Source: Pseudomonas sp. Irchel s3f7 (GTDB lineage Bacteria; Pseudomonadota; Gammaproteobacteria; Pseudomonadales; Pseudomonadaceae). Taken from it: a stretch of DNA of 64,000 nt. The position numbers were made by a program, and so were the translations under genes. The DNA is taken from positions 1-64,000 of the forward strand of contig NZ_FYDO01000025.1 of assembly GCF_900187615.1 (NCBI RefSeq), written 5' to 3'. How positions within the stretch are numbered: position 1 is the stretch's first letter; every line of letters begins with the position of its first letter. A model generated the notes under the pieces. It had not been told where the DNA came from and made no database searches. It saw nothing but the letters and a program-made list of their open reading frames with translations. Of the stretch, positions 35,854 to 43,754 are shown piece after piece.

Positions 35854-37037
35854 ACGCGCACACCCGCATTGAAGACCTGACCGTCGAAAAACTGCTGGCC
35901 AGCGCCATCGCGCGCAGCAATGGCCTGAGCGATTTTGGCGATGACAACTACCGCGAGTCGTTGCAGGCGCTGCTCGATGCCCTGGCCGCCGAAGCCCAGC
36001 TGTCAGCCTCCGGCCTGTATTTGCTGGAAGAAAGGTTGGTCGGGCAACTGGTCAACCGCCTGGTGATGGAAGACTACCTGCGCCGTCATCCAGAAATAAC
36101 CCAGATACAAATCGACGATCCGCTGGTCATCGTCGGCCTGCCGCGCACCGGCACCACCATGCTTCAGCGCACGCTGGCGGTCGACCCACGCTTCTACTCC
36201 GCCGCCTGGTGGGAAACTCGCTTTCCGGCACCGCTGACTGACGAAACTCTGGCCGCGCCGGCCAAGCGCATCGCCCAGGCCAAGGCCGAGGTCGATCTGA
36301 TGGCCGAGGTGATCCCGCAGATCCTCGCGATCCACCCGCTGGATCCGATGCTCTGCGACGAAGAGTTCATGCTCATGGAACACTCGTTCATGTGCGCCAT
36401 GGACGCCTACGTCAACGTGCCTAGTTATACCCGCTGGCTGGATCAGCAAGACCAGCGGCCGGTCTACACCCAACTGAAGAAAATGCTGCAGTTCTTGCAG
36501 TGGCAGAAGCAACAACGGCGTGAGCCGGCAGGTCAACGCTGGCTGCTCAAAGCGCCACAACATCTGCACACCCTGGATTTGCTGCTGGATGTCTTCCCCA
36601 AGGCGCAGGTGATTCTGACCCACCGTGAACCGGCCCAGACCATCCCGTCGATGGCCAGCATGGCCCACACCCTGTGGCAGATGTACAGCGACAACCCGGA
36701 CCCGAAAGCCGCTGGTGAGCAGTGGAACAACCGCATGGCGCGAGGCATCCGTCACACCATGCAGGTTCGCGAACAGCATGTGGCCGAGCGCTTTCTCGAC
36801 ATCCACTTCGCCGACACCGTGAAGCAGCCGCTGCAAGTGCTGGAAAAGGTCTACGCCTTCGCCAATCTGCCGTTTACCGATAAGGCCCGCGCCGACGCGC
36901 AGGGCTGGCTGTCGCAAAACAGCCGGGAAAAACGTGCCAGCCATGACTACAGCCTGGAGCGCTTCGGTCTGAACGAGACGCAGATGATCCAGGACTACAG
37001 CGAATATCGCGCCCGTCACCTGAGCGTCAATCACTGA
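35850..37037 (+). CDS. PAPS-dependent sulfotransferase (Sulfotransfer_3 type)
   Basis: A 395-residue cytosolic sulfotransferase. The 5'-phosphosulfate loop VGLPRTGTTMLQRTL is at 95-109. The 3'-phosphate site is visible as the HREPAQTIPS segment, with arginine and serine seven residues apart. A 90-residue helical N-terminal extension is typical of the bacterial Stf family. It should transfer sulfate from PAPS to a hydroxyl group. With dedicated PAPS synthesis (cysD-cysNC) and PAP removal (cysQ) nearby and steroid enzymes all around, a steroid alcohol is the likely acceptor. Whether the sulfate is an activating leaving group, a solubiliser or a detoxifying tag is unknown. Confidence 0.87.
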   Translation: MNAHTRIEDLTVEKLLASAIARSNGLSDFGDDNYRESLQALLDALAAEAQLSASGLYLLEERLVGQLVNRLVMEDYLRRHPEITQIQIDDPLVIVGLPRTGTTMLQRTLAVDPRFYSAAWWETRFPAPLTDETLAAPAKRIAQAKAEVDLMAEVIPQILAIHPLDPMLCDEEFMLMEHSFMCAMDAYVNVPSYTRWLDQQDQRPVYTQLKKMLQFLQWQKQQRREPAGQRWLLKAPQHLHTLDLLLDVFPKAQVILTHREPAQTIPSMASMAHTLWQMYSDNPDPKAAGEQWNNRMARGIRHTMQVREQHVAERFLDIHFADTVKQPLQVLEKVYAFANLPFTDKARADAQGWLSQNSREKRASHDYSLERFGLNETQMIQDYSEYRARHLSVNH

Positions 37038-37055
37038 ACGCAGGTTGGAGAAATC

Positions 37056-37772
37056 ATGGAAAAAATCATCTTGACCTTGTGGAAGCCGACACAACCCAAC
37101 GCCAGGCAATGGCGTGCGGATTTGTTCGACCTGCGCGACGCATTGACTGCAGCCGGTGCAAAAAACCTCCGCGTGATGCTGGTCGACGAGGCGGTGGCCG
37201 CCGCCTCGACGCAGCGCATCACCAATAGCGCCGTGCCCCTGGACGGGTTGCTCTCGTTGTGGCTGGACAGTGCCTCGCAATGGCCCGCCATCCAGGCACT
37301 CGTGGCGCCCAAGACCCGCCGCCTGGAGGCTTATCTGGTGGTGGAATCCGAGCCGTATCCCGAGGAGCGCCAGCCCCGTGCCGCCCAGTATCGGGTGCCG
37401 GTCGGCGAGCGCACGCCCGGCATGAATCAGGTGGCGTTGCTGCACAAGCCAGACCGGATGAGCTACGAGCATTGGTACGACACCTGGCGCAACGGACACG
37501 GGCCTAATGCCTATCCGCTGCAATCGATCTTCGGCTACCGGCAGAACACCGTGGTACGCGCGCTGACCTTCGGCGCACCGGTGCTGCACGCCATCGTCGA
37601 AGAGAACTTCCCGCCCGAGGCCATCGGTAATCCGCAAGGATTCTTCGCCGCCCTGGGCGACCCGGACAAGTGCGCGCAGCGCCAGCAAGCCATGTACGAA
37701 TCGACCAGCAAATTCATCGACTTCCAGAAGATCGACTGCATCCTCACCAGCGAGTACCAGCTCAGTGCCTGA
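37056..37772 (+). CDS. EthD-domain protein
   Basis: A 238-residue protein, probably two ferredoxin-like alpha-beta repeats; the second has the EthD-type segment LLHKPDRMSYEHWYDTWRNGHGP near 129-151. EthD and related dimeric alpha-beta barrel proteins are small accessory or cyclase/decyclase-type enzymes in oxidative catabolism. No cofactor motif is seen. TTGGAGAAATC precedes the ATG, 18 bp after the sulfotransferase stop. Function in the sulfation operon unknown. Confidence 0.75.
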   Translation: MEKIILTLWKPTQPNARQWRADLFDLRDALTAAGAKNLRVMLVDEAVAAASTQRITNSAVPLDGLLSLWLDSASQWPAIQALVAPKTRRLEAYLVVESEPYPEERQPRAAQYRVPVGERTPGMNQVALLHKPDRMSYEHWYDTWRNGHGPNAYPLQSIFGYRQNTVVRALTFGAPVLHAIVEENFPPEAIGNPQGFFAALGDPDKCAQRQQAMYESTSKFIDFQKIDCILTSEYQLSA

Positions 37773-37793
37773 GTGGCCCCAAGGAGGCTTCAC

Positions 37794-38249
37794 ATGTTGG
37801 ATCTAGAAGCAATCGAGCTGATCAAACAGCTCAAGGCGCGCTATTTCCGCGCCATCGACACCTGCAACATCGAGATGCTCCAGGGCATGCTGACCGAGGA
37901 CGTCGCCCTGTCGTTCAAGAGCCCTGCCTACGAGTTCCACGTCAATGGCCTGGGCGATGCGCTGGACTTCTATCGCACCTCGTTCACCAAAACCCGCCTG
38001 GCCACCCACAACGGTCACACCCCGGAAATCGAAGTCGATGGCGACCAGGCGACAGCCCTCTGGTACCTGAGCTACGTGTTCATCAACCTCGAGGAAAACA
38101 CCCACATGCACGGCAGTGCGATCTACCAGGATCGCTACATCAAGCGCGGCGAGCGCTGGATGATCGCCGAGACGGGCTACGAAACCCTGCTCGAGACTAT
38201 CCAGCCCTTGAGTGAACAGCTGCAGATCACCTCCAAACCCATCAACTGA
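37794..38249 (+). CDS. BaiE-like NTF2-fold dehydratase homologue, Asp replaced
   Basis: A 151-residue SnoaL/NTF2 protein that aligns end to end with bile-acid 7alpha-dehydratase BaiE: IKQLKARYFRAID, NGHTPEI, WYL, and ETGYETLLE correspond to BaiE segments. Of the BaiE catalytic residues (Tyr30, His83, Asp106), Tyr17 and His72 are present but the Asp position is Tyr94 (WYLSYVF). So it may be non-catalytic, use another base, or work as a subunit with its paralogue at 39657. AAGGAGG before the ATG fixes the start seven codons inside a longer frame. Confidence 0.75.
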   Translation: MLDLEAIELIKQLKARYFRAIDTCNIEMLQGMLTEDVALSFKSPAYEFHVNGLGDALDFYRTSFTKTRLATHNGHTPEIEVDGDQATALWYLSYVFINLEENTHMHGSAIYQDRYIKRGERWMIAETGYETLLETIQPLSEQLQITSKPIN

Positions 38250-38269
38250 ATGCACAACAGGAGACAGTC

Positions 38270-38737
38270 ATGGCCAGAGCAGAAAACATAGTGACCTCCC
38301 ACACGGTGGAAATTAATGCCCCCGCCCGGGTGGTCTGGGAAGTGCTCATTGATCTGGACAATTACCACCAGTGGAACAGCTTCTGCCCGAACATTCAGTG
38401 CGGCCTGCAGATCGGCGACGAGGTGCATATGCAGGTACTTACGCCCGATACCGGCGAAACCGTTCCGGTCTTCGAATACCTCGTGGCCTGCGACCCCGAG
38501 CGACTGCTGTCCTGGGAGCAGCGCCCCGTCCCGGAAAACATGGACGCCGCCCGCCGCGATCAGTACATCAAGGCCATCGATGCCAACCGCTGCAGCTATT
38601 TCACCACTGACATTTTCCTGGGCCTGAACCAGGACACGATCATGCGTGAACACGGAGCCTGGGTAAAAACCGGCTTCGACCAGATGGCCCTGGATCTGAA
38701 ACGACGTGCCGAAGAACTGCACGCCAGTCGCACCTGA
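38270..38737 (+). CDS. SRPBCC (polyketide cyclase-type) protein
   Basis: A 155-residue START/Bet v1-like protein with the characteristic opening IVTSHTVEINAPARVVWEVL, then DLDNYHQWNSFCPNI. The helix-grip fold binds hydrophobic ligands such as sterols or polycyclics. No catalytic residues are obvious. GGAG precedes the ATG; the gene lies 20 bp after the first BaiE-like gene. A steroid-binding or cyclase/hydrolase-like role is inferred. Confidence 0.78.
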   Translation: MARAENIVTSHTVEINAPARVVWEVLIDLDNYHQWNSFCPNIQCGLQIGDEVHMQVLTPDTGETVPVFEYLVACDPERLLSWEQRPVPENMDAARRDQYIKAIDANRCSYFTTDIFLGLNQDTIMREHGAWVKTGFDQMALDLKRRAEELHASRT

Positions 38738-38777
38738 ACGCCCCATTCCCTACCAGAACAATAAGAAGGTAATTGCC

Positions 38778-39569
38778 ATGTTGCTCAAAGATAAAGTCGT
38801 CATCATTTCCGGTATCGGTCCTGGCCTCGGCATCAAGCTGGCCGTGCGTGCCGCGGAGTATCAGGCGAAGGCCGTGGTATTGGCCGCCCGCACCCCGGCC
38901 AAGCTGGATCAGGCTGAACAGGCCATCCGCGACGCCGGCTACAGCACTCCTGTGCTGAAAGTCCCCACCGACATTGCCCAGGCCGAACAGTGCCAGACGC
39001 TCGCCGACCTGACGATCGAGCACTTCGGCCAGATCGACGTATTGATCAACTCTGCCTACGTCCATGGCGCCTGGGGCAGTTCCTCCGAGTCGTCAATGGA
39101 CGACTGGCGCAACGCGATGGACGTCAACCTGTTCGGCACCATGCACATGACCCAGGCCGTGTTGCCGCAGATGAAGAAGCAGAAGTCGGGCAGCATCGTC
39201 ATGATCAACACCATGGCCACCCGCACCCCCAACCAACTGGAATCCGGCTATGCCGTCTCCAAGGGTGCATTGAAAACCGCCGTGCAGTACCTGGCCCAGG
39301 ATCTTGGCCCGTTCGGCATCCGCGTCAACTCCACCTTCATGGGCTGGATGTGGGGCGCGCCGGTCATCGGCCACTTCGAGAGCGAAGCCAGGCGCCTGGG
39401 TGTCCCGATGGAGTCGCTGGTCGACCAGGTCGCCCAACAGATTGCACTGCGCAAGATCCCCGAAGACAACGACTGCGCCATGGCCGCCCTGTACCTGGCC
39501 AGCGACTACGCCAAGGTCATTACCGGCGCACAACTGGACGTCAACGGCGGCCACTTTCTGCCCTGCTAA
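38778..39569 (+). CDS. Atypical short-chain dehydrogenase
   Basis: A 263-residue SDR. The cofactor motif is SGIGPGLG (11-18). Tyr158 and Lys162 are present, but the catalytic serine position is Thr145, and the usual NNAG is NSAY (91-94). GWMWGAPVIGHFESEARRLG near 210-230 replaces the normal substrate loop. These changes suggest an unusual substrate or altered kinetics rather than a pseudogene, because the frame is intact and the C-terminal VNGG is conserved. AAGAAGG precedes the ATG. It sits between SRPBCC and the second BaiE-like gene. Confidence 0.78.
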   Translation: MLLKDKVVIISGIGPGLGIKLAVRAAEYQAKAVVLAARTPAKLDQAEQAIRDAGYSTPVLKVPTDIAQAEQCQTLADLTIEHFGQIDVLINSAYVHGAWGSSSESSMDDWRNAMDVNLFGTMHMTQAVLPQMKKQKSGSIVMINTMATRTPNQLESGYAVSKGALKTAVQYLAQDLGPFGIRVNSTFMGWMWGAPVIGHFESEARRLGVPMESLVDQVAQQIALRKIPEDNDCAMAALYLASDYAKVITGAQLDVNGGHFLPC

Positions 39570-39656
39570 GCACTTCAAGGCGACAAGCACGTCGCCTCTT
39601 TCCAGCGGCCACACGGTACCCGTGTGGCCATCGCCTTCCCCTTGGAGTTGAATAAC

Positions 39657-40112
39657 ATGCTGGATCTCGTTGCCATCGAGCAGATCAAACAGCTCAAGGC
39701 CCGCTATTTTCGAGGTATCGATACCTGTAACCTCGAACTACTGCGCAGCATCCTCGCCCCCGAGGTGAGGATCAGCTTTCAAAGCCCGACCTACCAGCTC
39801 GAACTCAACGGACTGGAGCAGGCCATCGAGTTCTACCGCACCAACTTCACCAATCGCCGTTTCGGCATGCACAACGGCCACACCCCGGAAATCGTGGTCA
39901 ACGGTGATGAAGCCACTGGCCTCTGGTACCTCAACGACCTGTTCATCAACCTCGATAAGCAGACCCTGCTTAACGGCAGCGCGATCTATGAGGATAGCTA
40001 CATCAAGATACAAGGCGAATGGCGCATTCTCCGTACCGGTTACAAACGGCTGCTGGAGATCATCGGCCCACTGGATCCCCAATGGTCGATCACCTCTCAG
40101 CCGATCAACTGA
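39657..40112 (+). CDS. BaiE-like NTF2-fold dehydratase with complete catalytic set
   Basis: A 151-residue paralogue of the protein at 37794-38249. All three BaiE catalytic positions are kept: Tyr17 (KARYF), His72 (MHNGHTPEI) and Asp94 (WYLNDLF). BaiE removes the 7alpha-hydroxyl of a 3-oxo-Delta4 bile-acid CoA by dehydration to the Delta4,6 product. The same reaction occurs in aerobic bile-acid degraders that use the Delta4,6 route, with a SnoaL-like dehydratase. A 7alpha-dehydratase role is therefore the leading inference. GGAG lies before the ATG. It ends the sulfation operon and is followed by a terminator. Confidence 0.8.
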   Translation: MLDLVAIEQIKQLKARYFRGIDTCNLELLRSILAPEVRISFQSPTYQLELNGLEQAIEFYRTNFTNRRFGMHNGHTPEIVVNGDEATGLWYLNDLFINLDKQTLLNGSAIYEDSYIKIQGEWRILRTGYKRLLEIIGPLDPQWSITSQPIN

Positions 40113-40126
40113 CTGACAACCTGAAA

Positions 40127-40158
40127 GTCAGCGTGTAATCGCGCTGACTGGGTTTTTT
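40127..40158 (+). terminator. Rho-independent terminator after sulfation operon
   Basis: GTCAGCG and CGCTGAC arms with an 8-base loop, then TGGG and six T residues, just after the second BaiE-like stop. From here to 40346 no gene or motif was recognised. Confidence 0.8.
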
Positions 40159-40346
40159 GCTCGCAACGAAGATGTCTAGCCCTGAACTAACGCCAGCTGC
40201 TACAGGTAATGGGACGTTGTTGAAAGAACGCGTCTGACCAGCAAAAAAAGGTTCTTCACGGCATCTCGGGAAAACAAGAGCATCGTGCTGATCTGTCTCA
40301 GGTAAATCCTCCTGCTATCGAATAACCTTATTGCAGAACCCAACCC

Positions 40347-40380
40347 AAAAAGGCCCCACCGTTACCCGGCGAGGCCTTTA
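40347..40380 (-). terminator. Rho-independent terminator after DUF1329 gene
   Basis: On the minus strand an AAAGGCC...GGCCTTT stem with a G-rich inner part ends in five T residues, 25 bases past the DUF1329 stop. Confidence 0.75.
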
Positions 40381-40405
40381 CTTGTAGCGGGTATTGCCGA
40401 AGTCG

Positions 40406-41788
40406 TTACCGCCCGATCGCCCGCGCCGCATCCGCGGTGTATTGGTCCGGGGTGAATTTGCCTTCGTTGAGGATCGGGCCCTTCTTCGACTCGTTGGTCA
40501 TGCCGTAACCGGTGTACTGGCCTGAATTCAAGTCCATGAAGAATTGCGACCCGGCCTGCCAGCCACTCATGTCAGGGTGGTAGTAGTAGTTGACCATGGC
40601 GTGCTTCCACAGCTGCCCGCGGGCATCGTAGTTGTCGGCCATGACCGAGTTCCAGGTGTCTTCGTCGATGAACAGCACACGCTTGCCATAGACATGGCGA
40701 TAGCCTTCCTTCAGGTCAGCTTCCAGCACCCAGACGCGACGCAACTCATAACGCATGAACTCCGGGTTGGGATGGTTGGGGGTCAGCATGTCGGCATATT
40801 TGATCGACGCGGTGTTGGGCTTGAAGGCGTTGGCCGGGCTGTAGATTTCACGCTTGCCAATGAGCTTCCAGTTGAAGCGCTCCGGAGTGCCGTTGAACAA
40901 ACGGTCCTCGTCGACGGTCATGGTGCCGTTGGTGCCAATCATTGGTTGATCGAAGCCGTAGCCCGGTAGTTGCCGTACGCGGCGGGTGGATGGGCTGTAG
41001 GACCAGGCCTGGCGTGAGTCCGTACCGAAGTTGTAGGGTTCGTGCGAAATGCTCAGCGTGCCGTTGTCACGGGCCGGTTTGAGGGTCATGTTGTTGCTCA
41101 TGGCCGAAATCTTGTCTTCGGTCCTGGAGTCGGCACTGGGTGAATTGGCCAATGCCAGGTTACGGGCATATGCACGCCCCCAGCCGATGCTGCCATTGGG
41201 CAGGACCGAAGCCAGATCGGTGGTTTTTTCCTCGGTGTAGGCACGCGCCGGCTGTTGGTGGTTCCACAGCAATTCCATGCCGTTCTTGGGAATCGGGAAC
41301 GGCACCTGGCCAATCCCGGTAAAACCTGCACCGTCATTGACCAGTTTGGCCTGCAATGCGTTGTCCATCGCACGGCGGCACACATAATCCGGATAGCGGA
41401 AATCCCGATGGCCCGGGTAGATGTTCATTTTGTAGGTGGTCGGATACTTCTTCAGCAGCGCCTTCTGGCCCTCGGTCAGGTGCGACTCGAACTGGCTCAT
41501 GTTCTGCGCAGTGATCACCAGAATCGGCTTCTCCGCCGCATAGGGGTCCACCGGCTGGTCGCCGGAGAACTTCACATGATTCCAGCCCGGGACTTCACCC
41601 AGGTACTTGCCGGTGTACGGCGGAATGGTGCCCTCGGCATTGCCGGCTTGCTCGGCGCCGACACAGGTCAGCTCCTTGCCCAGTTTGGCTGCTTCCTGAG
41701 GTGACACCGCGGCGTGCGCAAAACCCATCAGCCCGCTATTGGCTGTGACTGCGACCGCGAGCATGAGACCTGTTCTTGTTATTTTCAT
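40406..41788 (-). CDS. DUF1329 outer-membrane-associated lipid/steroid transport protein
   Basis: A 460-residue exported protein with a signal peptide ending GFAHAA at about 27. The mature part has the DUF1329 features, including YPGHRDFRYPDYVC near 110 and the repeated beta-strand plan shared with LolA/LolB-like lipid carriers. DUF1329 and DUF1302 genes co-occur in clusters for steroids and other hydrophobic compounds, and two DUF1302 genes are in this island. AGGAGG precedes the ATG, and a perfect operator lies 65 bp upstream. A role in moving the substrate across or off the outer membrane is inferred. Confidence 0.86.
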   Translation of the reverse strand: MKITRTGLMLAVAVTANSGLMGFAHAAVSPQEAAKLGKELTCVGAEQAGNAEGTIPPYTGKYLGEVPGWNHVKFSGDQPVDPYAAEKPILVITAQNMSQFESHLTEGQKALLKKYPTTYKMNIYPGHRDFRYPDYVCRRAMDNALQAKLVNDGAGFTGIGQVPFPIPKNGMELLWNHQQPARAYTEEKTTDLASVLPNGSIGWGRAYARNLALANSPSADSRTEDKISAMSNNMTLKPARDNGTLSISHEPYNFGTDSRQAWSYSPSTRRVRQLPGYGFDQPMIGTNGTMTVDEDRLFNGTPERFNWKLIGKREIYSPANAFKPNTASIKYADMLTPNHPNPEFMRYELRRVWVLEADLKEGYRHVYGKRVLFIDEDTWNSVMADNYDARGQLWKHAMVNYYYHPDMSGWQAGSQFFMDLNSGQYTGYGMTNESKKGPILNEGKFTPDQYTADAARAIGR

Positions 41789-41853
41789 GTGATGCCTCCT
41801 TCGCTGATAAGGCTGTGTGGATGGACCCATTGTTCGGTTTCTGCCGGCCCCGA

Positions 41854-41871
41854 CATCGTCCGGAAAGACTA
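41854..41871 (-). promoter_or_regulatory. Island operator motif before DUF1329 gene
   Basis: Minus-strand TAGTC-TTTCCG-GACGATG, a perfect match, ending 65 bp before the DUF1329 start and 8 bp past the CoA-ligase stop. Confidence 0.75.
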
Positions 41872-41879
41872 AGGCAGCG

Positions 41880-43562
41880 CTATGCGCCCAACTTTTCTTG
41901 CAGCTGTGCCTTGAGCACCTTGCCGGTGGCGTTGCGTGGCAAGGGTTCGAGTACCCGATAGACCTGCGCCGGCACTTTGTAGGCGGCCAGGCGCTGGGCG
42001 ATGAAGGCGCAGATTTGCGCTTGCTGGGGCAGCGTCGAAGCCTGACCATGCACGGCCAGCCCCACCGTTTCACCCAGTAGCGGATCGGCGATGGCGAACG
42101 CCGCAGCTTCCAGGACACCGGGCATATCGAGCACGCACGTCTCGATTTCTGCGGCGGAAATTTTCTCGCCTCCGCGGTTGATCAACTCCTTGACCCGGCC
42201 GGTGATACTGAGGAAGTCCTCATCGTCGAGGTAGCCGATATCGCCCGTGTCGAGCCACCCGTCGCGCAGGCTTTGTGCGGTGGCTTCAGGCAGGTTCCAG
42301 TAGGCGCTCATCAAGGTCGGCGAACGCAGCCAGATCACCCCGCGAGTGCCCGCAGGCTGCGGTCGGTGCGGATCATCGCCAATGCGAATATCGACGATCG
42401 GCAAGGCCCACCCCGCCGCTGCCGGCTTGTAGATGAACGGGTCGCCACCGATGGCAGCGCCGATGCCGTTGCTTTCGGTCAGACCGTAGCCGGCGCCGCC
42501 GATGGCATCGGGCTTGAGCTTGAGCATGTTGTCCAACACCCCGGCGGACGCCGCTCCACCACCCAGCCCCAAACCGAACAGACTGGCGGTGTGCTCGCCG
42601 CCAAAGCGCGGTGAGGCGAGCAGTTGCTGCATCATCACCGGCGCCCCGTTGAACTGGGTGCAACGCTCGTCACGAATCAGGTCCAGTGCCTGCTCCACAT
42701 CCCACTTGTACATGAGCAGCAACCGCCGTCCGCCGCGCAGGGCCGAGAGGAACTGCGCATGCAGGCCGCTGACGTGGAACATCGGCACCGCTGCCAGTGT
42801 GGTCGGCGGGTAGCCGCTGTTGATCACCACGCCGATGCGTTCAGGCGAACTCATGGCGCAGAACGCGCCCTGAAAATCCAGGGCAAACAGCGCCTGGCAG
42901 ATGGCCCGGTGACTCGACACTGCACCCTTGGCGCGGCTGGTGGTGCCCGAGGTGTAGAGGATAAGCGCCGGCGCATCGGGATCGATTTCCAGCGTTGGCA
43001 CCGGCAATGCCGGAGCGCCGATCAGGTCTTCGAAACGCAGGCAATACTCGGGCAACGACCCTGCCTGGGCTCCGACGACAATCGTCGCCCGCTGTTCACG
43101 GGCGAGGTCTGCGCGCAGGGTTTCGAGGCGCGCTTCGTCACACAGCAACAGGCGCGAACCACTGTCCTGCAAAGCGTATTGCAACTCATCGCGCAGCCCC
43201 CAGCTGTTGAGCGGCACACACACCGCGCCGCAGCGCTGGATAGCGGCGAAGGCCACCAGCCACGCCGGCTGGTTGCGCATGGCAATCGCCACCCGCTCGC
43301 CCGGTTGCAAGTCAAAGCGGGCAACCATCTGCCCGGCCAGGCGATCGACCTGATCGTAGAACTGGTTGAAAGTCAGGCGTTGCGACTGCCAGATCAGGAA
43401 CTCACGGTCGCCATGGACTCGACCGGTGTCCAGCACCTGCAACAGGTCGTGCGCGGCGTGACGGAAGAAGCGTGGAGCGCCGTCATCGGGCGTCACCACT
43501 TCAAACGGCGCACCGGGGGCGATCAGTTGCCGCCACGCGGTTTGCCAGCGTTCAATGCTCAT
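41880..43562 (-). CDS. Acyl-CoA synthetase of operon II
   Basis: A 560-residue acid:CoA ligase. YTSGTTSRAKGAV lies near 203-215, GYGLTESNG near 365 and the final catalytic lysine in NATGKVLKAQL near 550. It differs from both other ligases in the window and ends an operon of side-chain beta-oxidation genes, so it probably activates a steroid side-chain acid; the C22 acid formed after the first aldolase round would fit. GGAG precedes the ATG. A REPIN separates it from the next gene upstream, so some processing between them is possible. Confidence 0.8.
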   Translation of the reverse strand: MSIERWQTAWRQLIAPGAPFEVVTPDDGAPRFFRHAAHDLLQVLDTGRVHGDREFLIWQSQRLTFNQFYDQVDRLAGQMVARFDLQPGERVAIAMRNQPAWLVAFAAIQRCGAVCVPLNSWGLRDELQYALQDSGSRLLLCDEARLETLRADLAREQRATIVVGAQAGSLPEYCLRFEDLIGAPALPVPTLEIDPDAPALILYTSGTTSRAKGAVSSHRAICQALFALDFQGAFCAMSSPERIGVVINSGYPPTTLAAVPMFHVSGLHAQFLSALRGGRRLLLMYKWDVEQALDLIRDERCTQFNGAPVMMQQLLASPRFGGEHTASLFGLGLGGGAASAGVLDNMLKLKPDAIGGAGYGLTESNGIGAAIGGDPFIYKPAAAGWALPIVDIRIGDDPHRPQPAGTRGVIWLRSPTLMSAYWNLPEATAQSLRDGWLDTGDIGYLDDEDFLSITGRVKELINRGGEKISAAEIETCVLDMPGVLEAAAFAIADPLLGETVGLAVHGQASTLPQQAQICAFIAQRLAAYKVPAQVYRVLEPLPRNATGKVLKAQLQEKLGA

Positions 43563-43642
43563 TATTGTTTTCTCCAGGACAGCCGGGGTAGCGCCCCCAA
43601 TGGCGTGCAAGTGGGCCAATGTCAGTCGGTCAAGCGACATCC

Positions 43643-43735
43643 CTGTGGGAGCGAGCCTGCTCGCGATGAGGGCGTGTCAGTCGATATAAATGCCGCCTGT
43701 TACACCGCTATCGCGAGCAGGCTCGCTCCTACAGG
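43643..43735. repeat. REPIN of the GCGAGCCTGCTCGCGA type
   Basis: CTGTGGGAGCGAGCCTGCTC and its inverted partner flank about 45 bases, inside operon II between the ligase and acyl-CoA dehydrogenase genes. Confidence 0.85.
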
Positions 43736-43754
43736 AGTTGACTGCCTACAGGTT

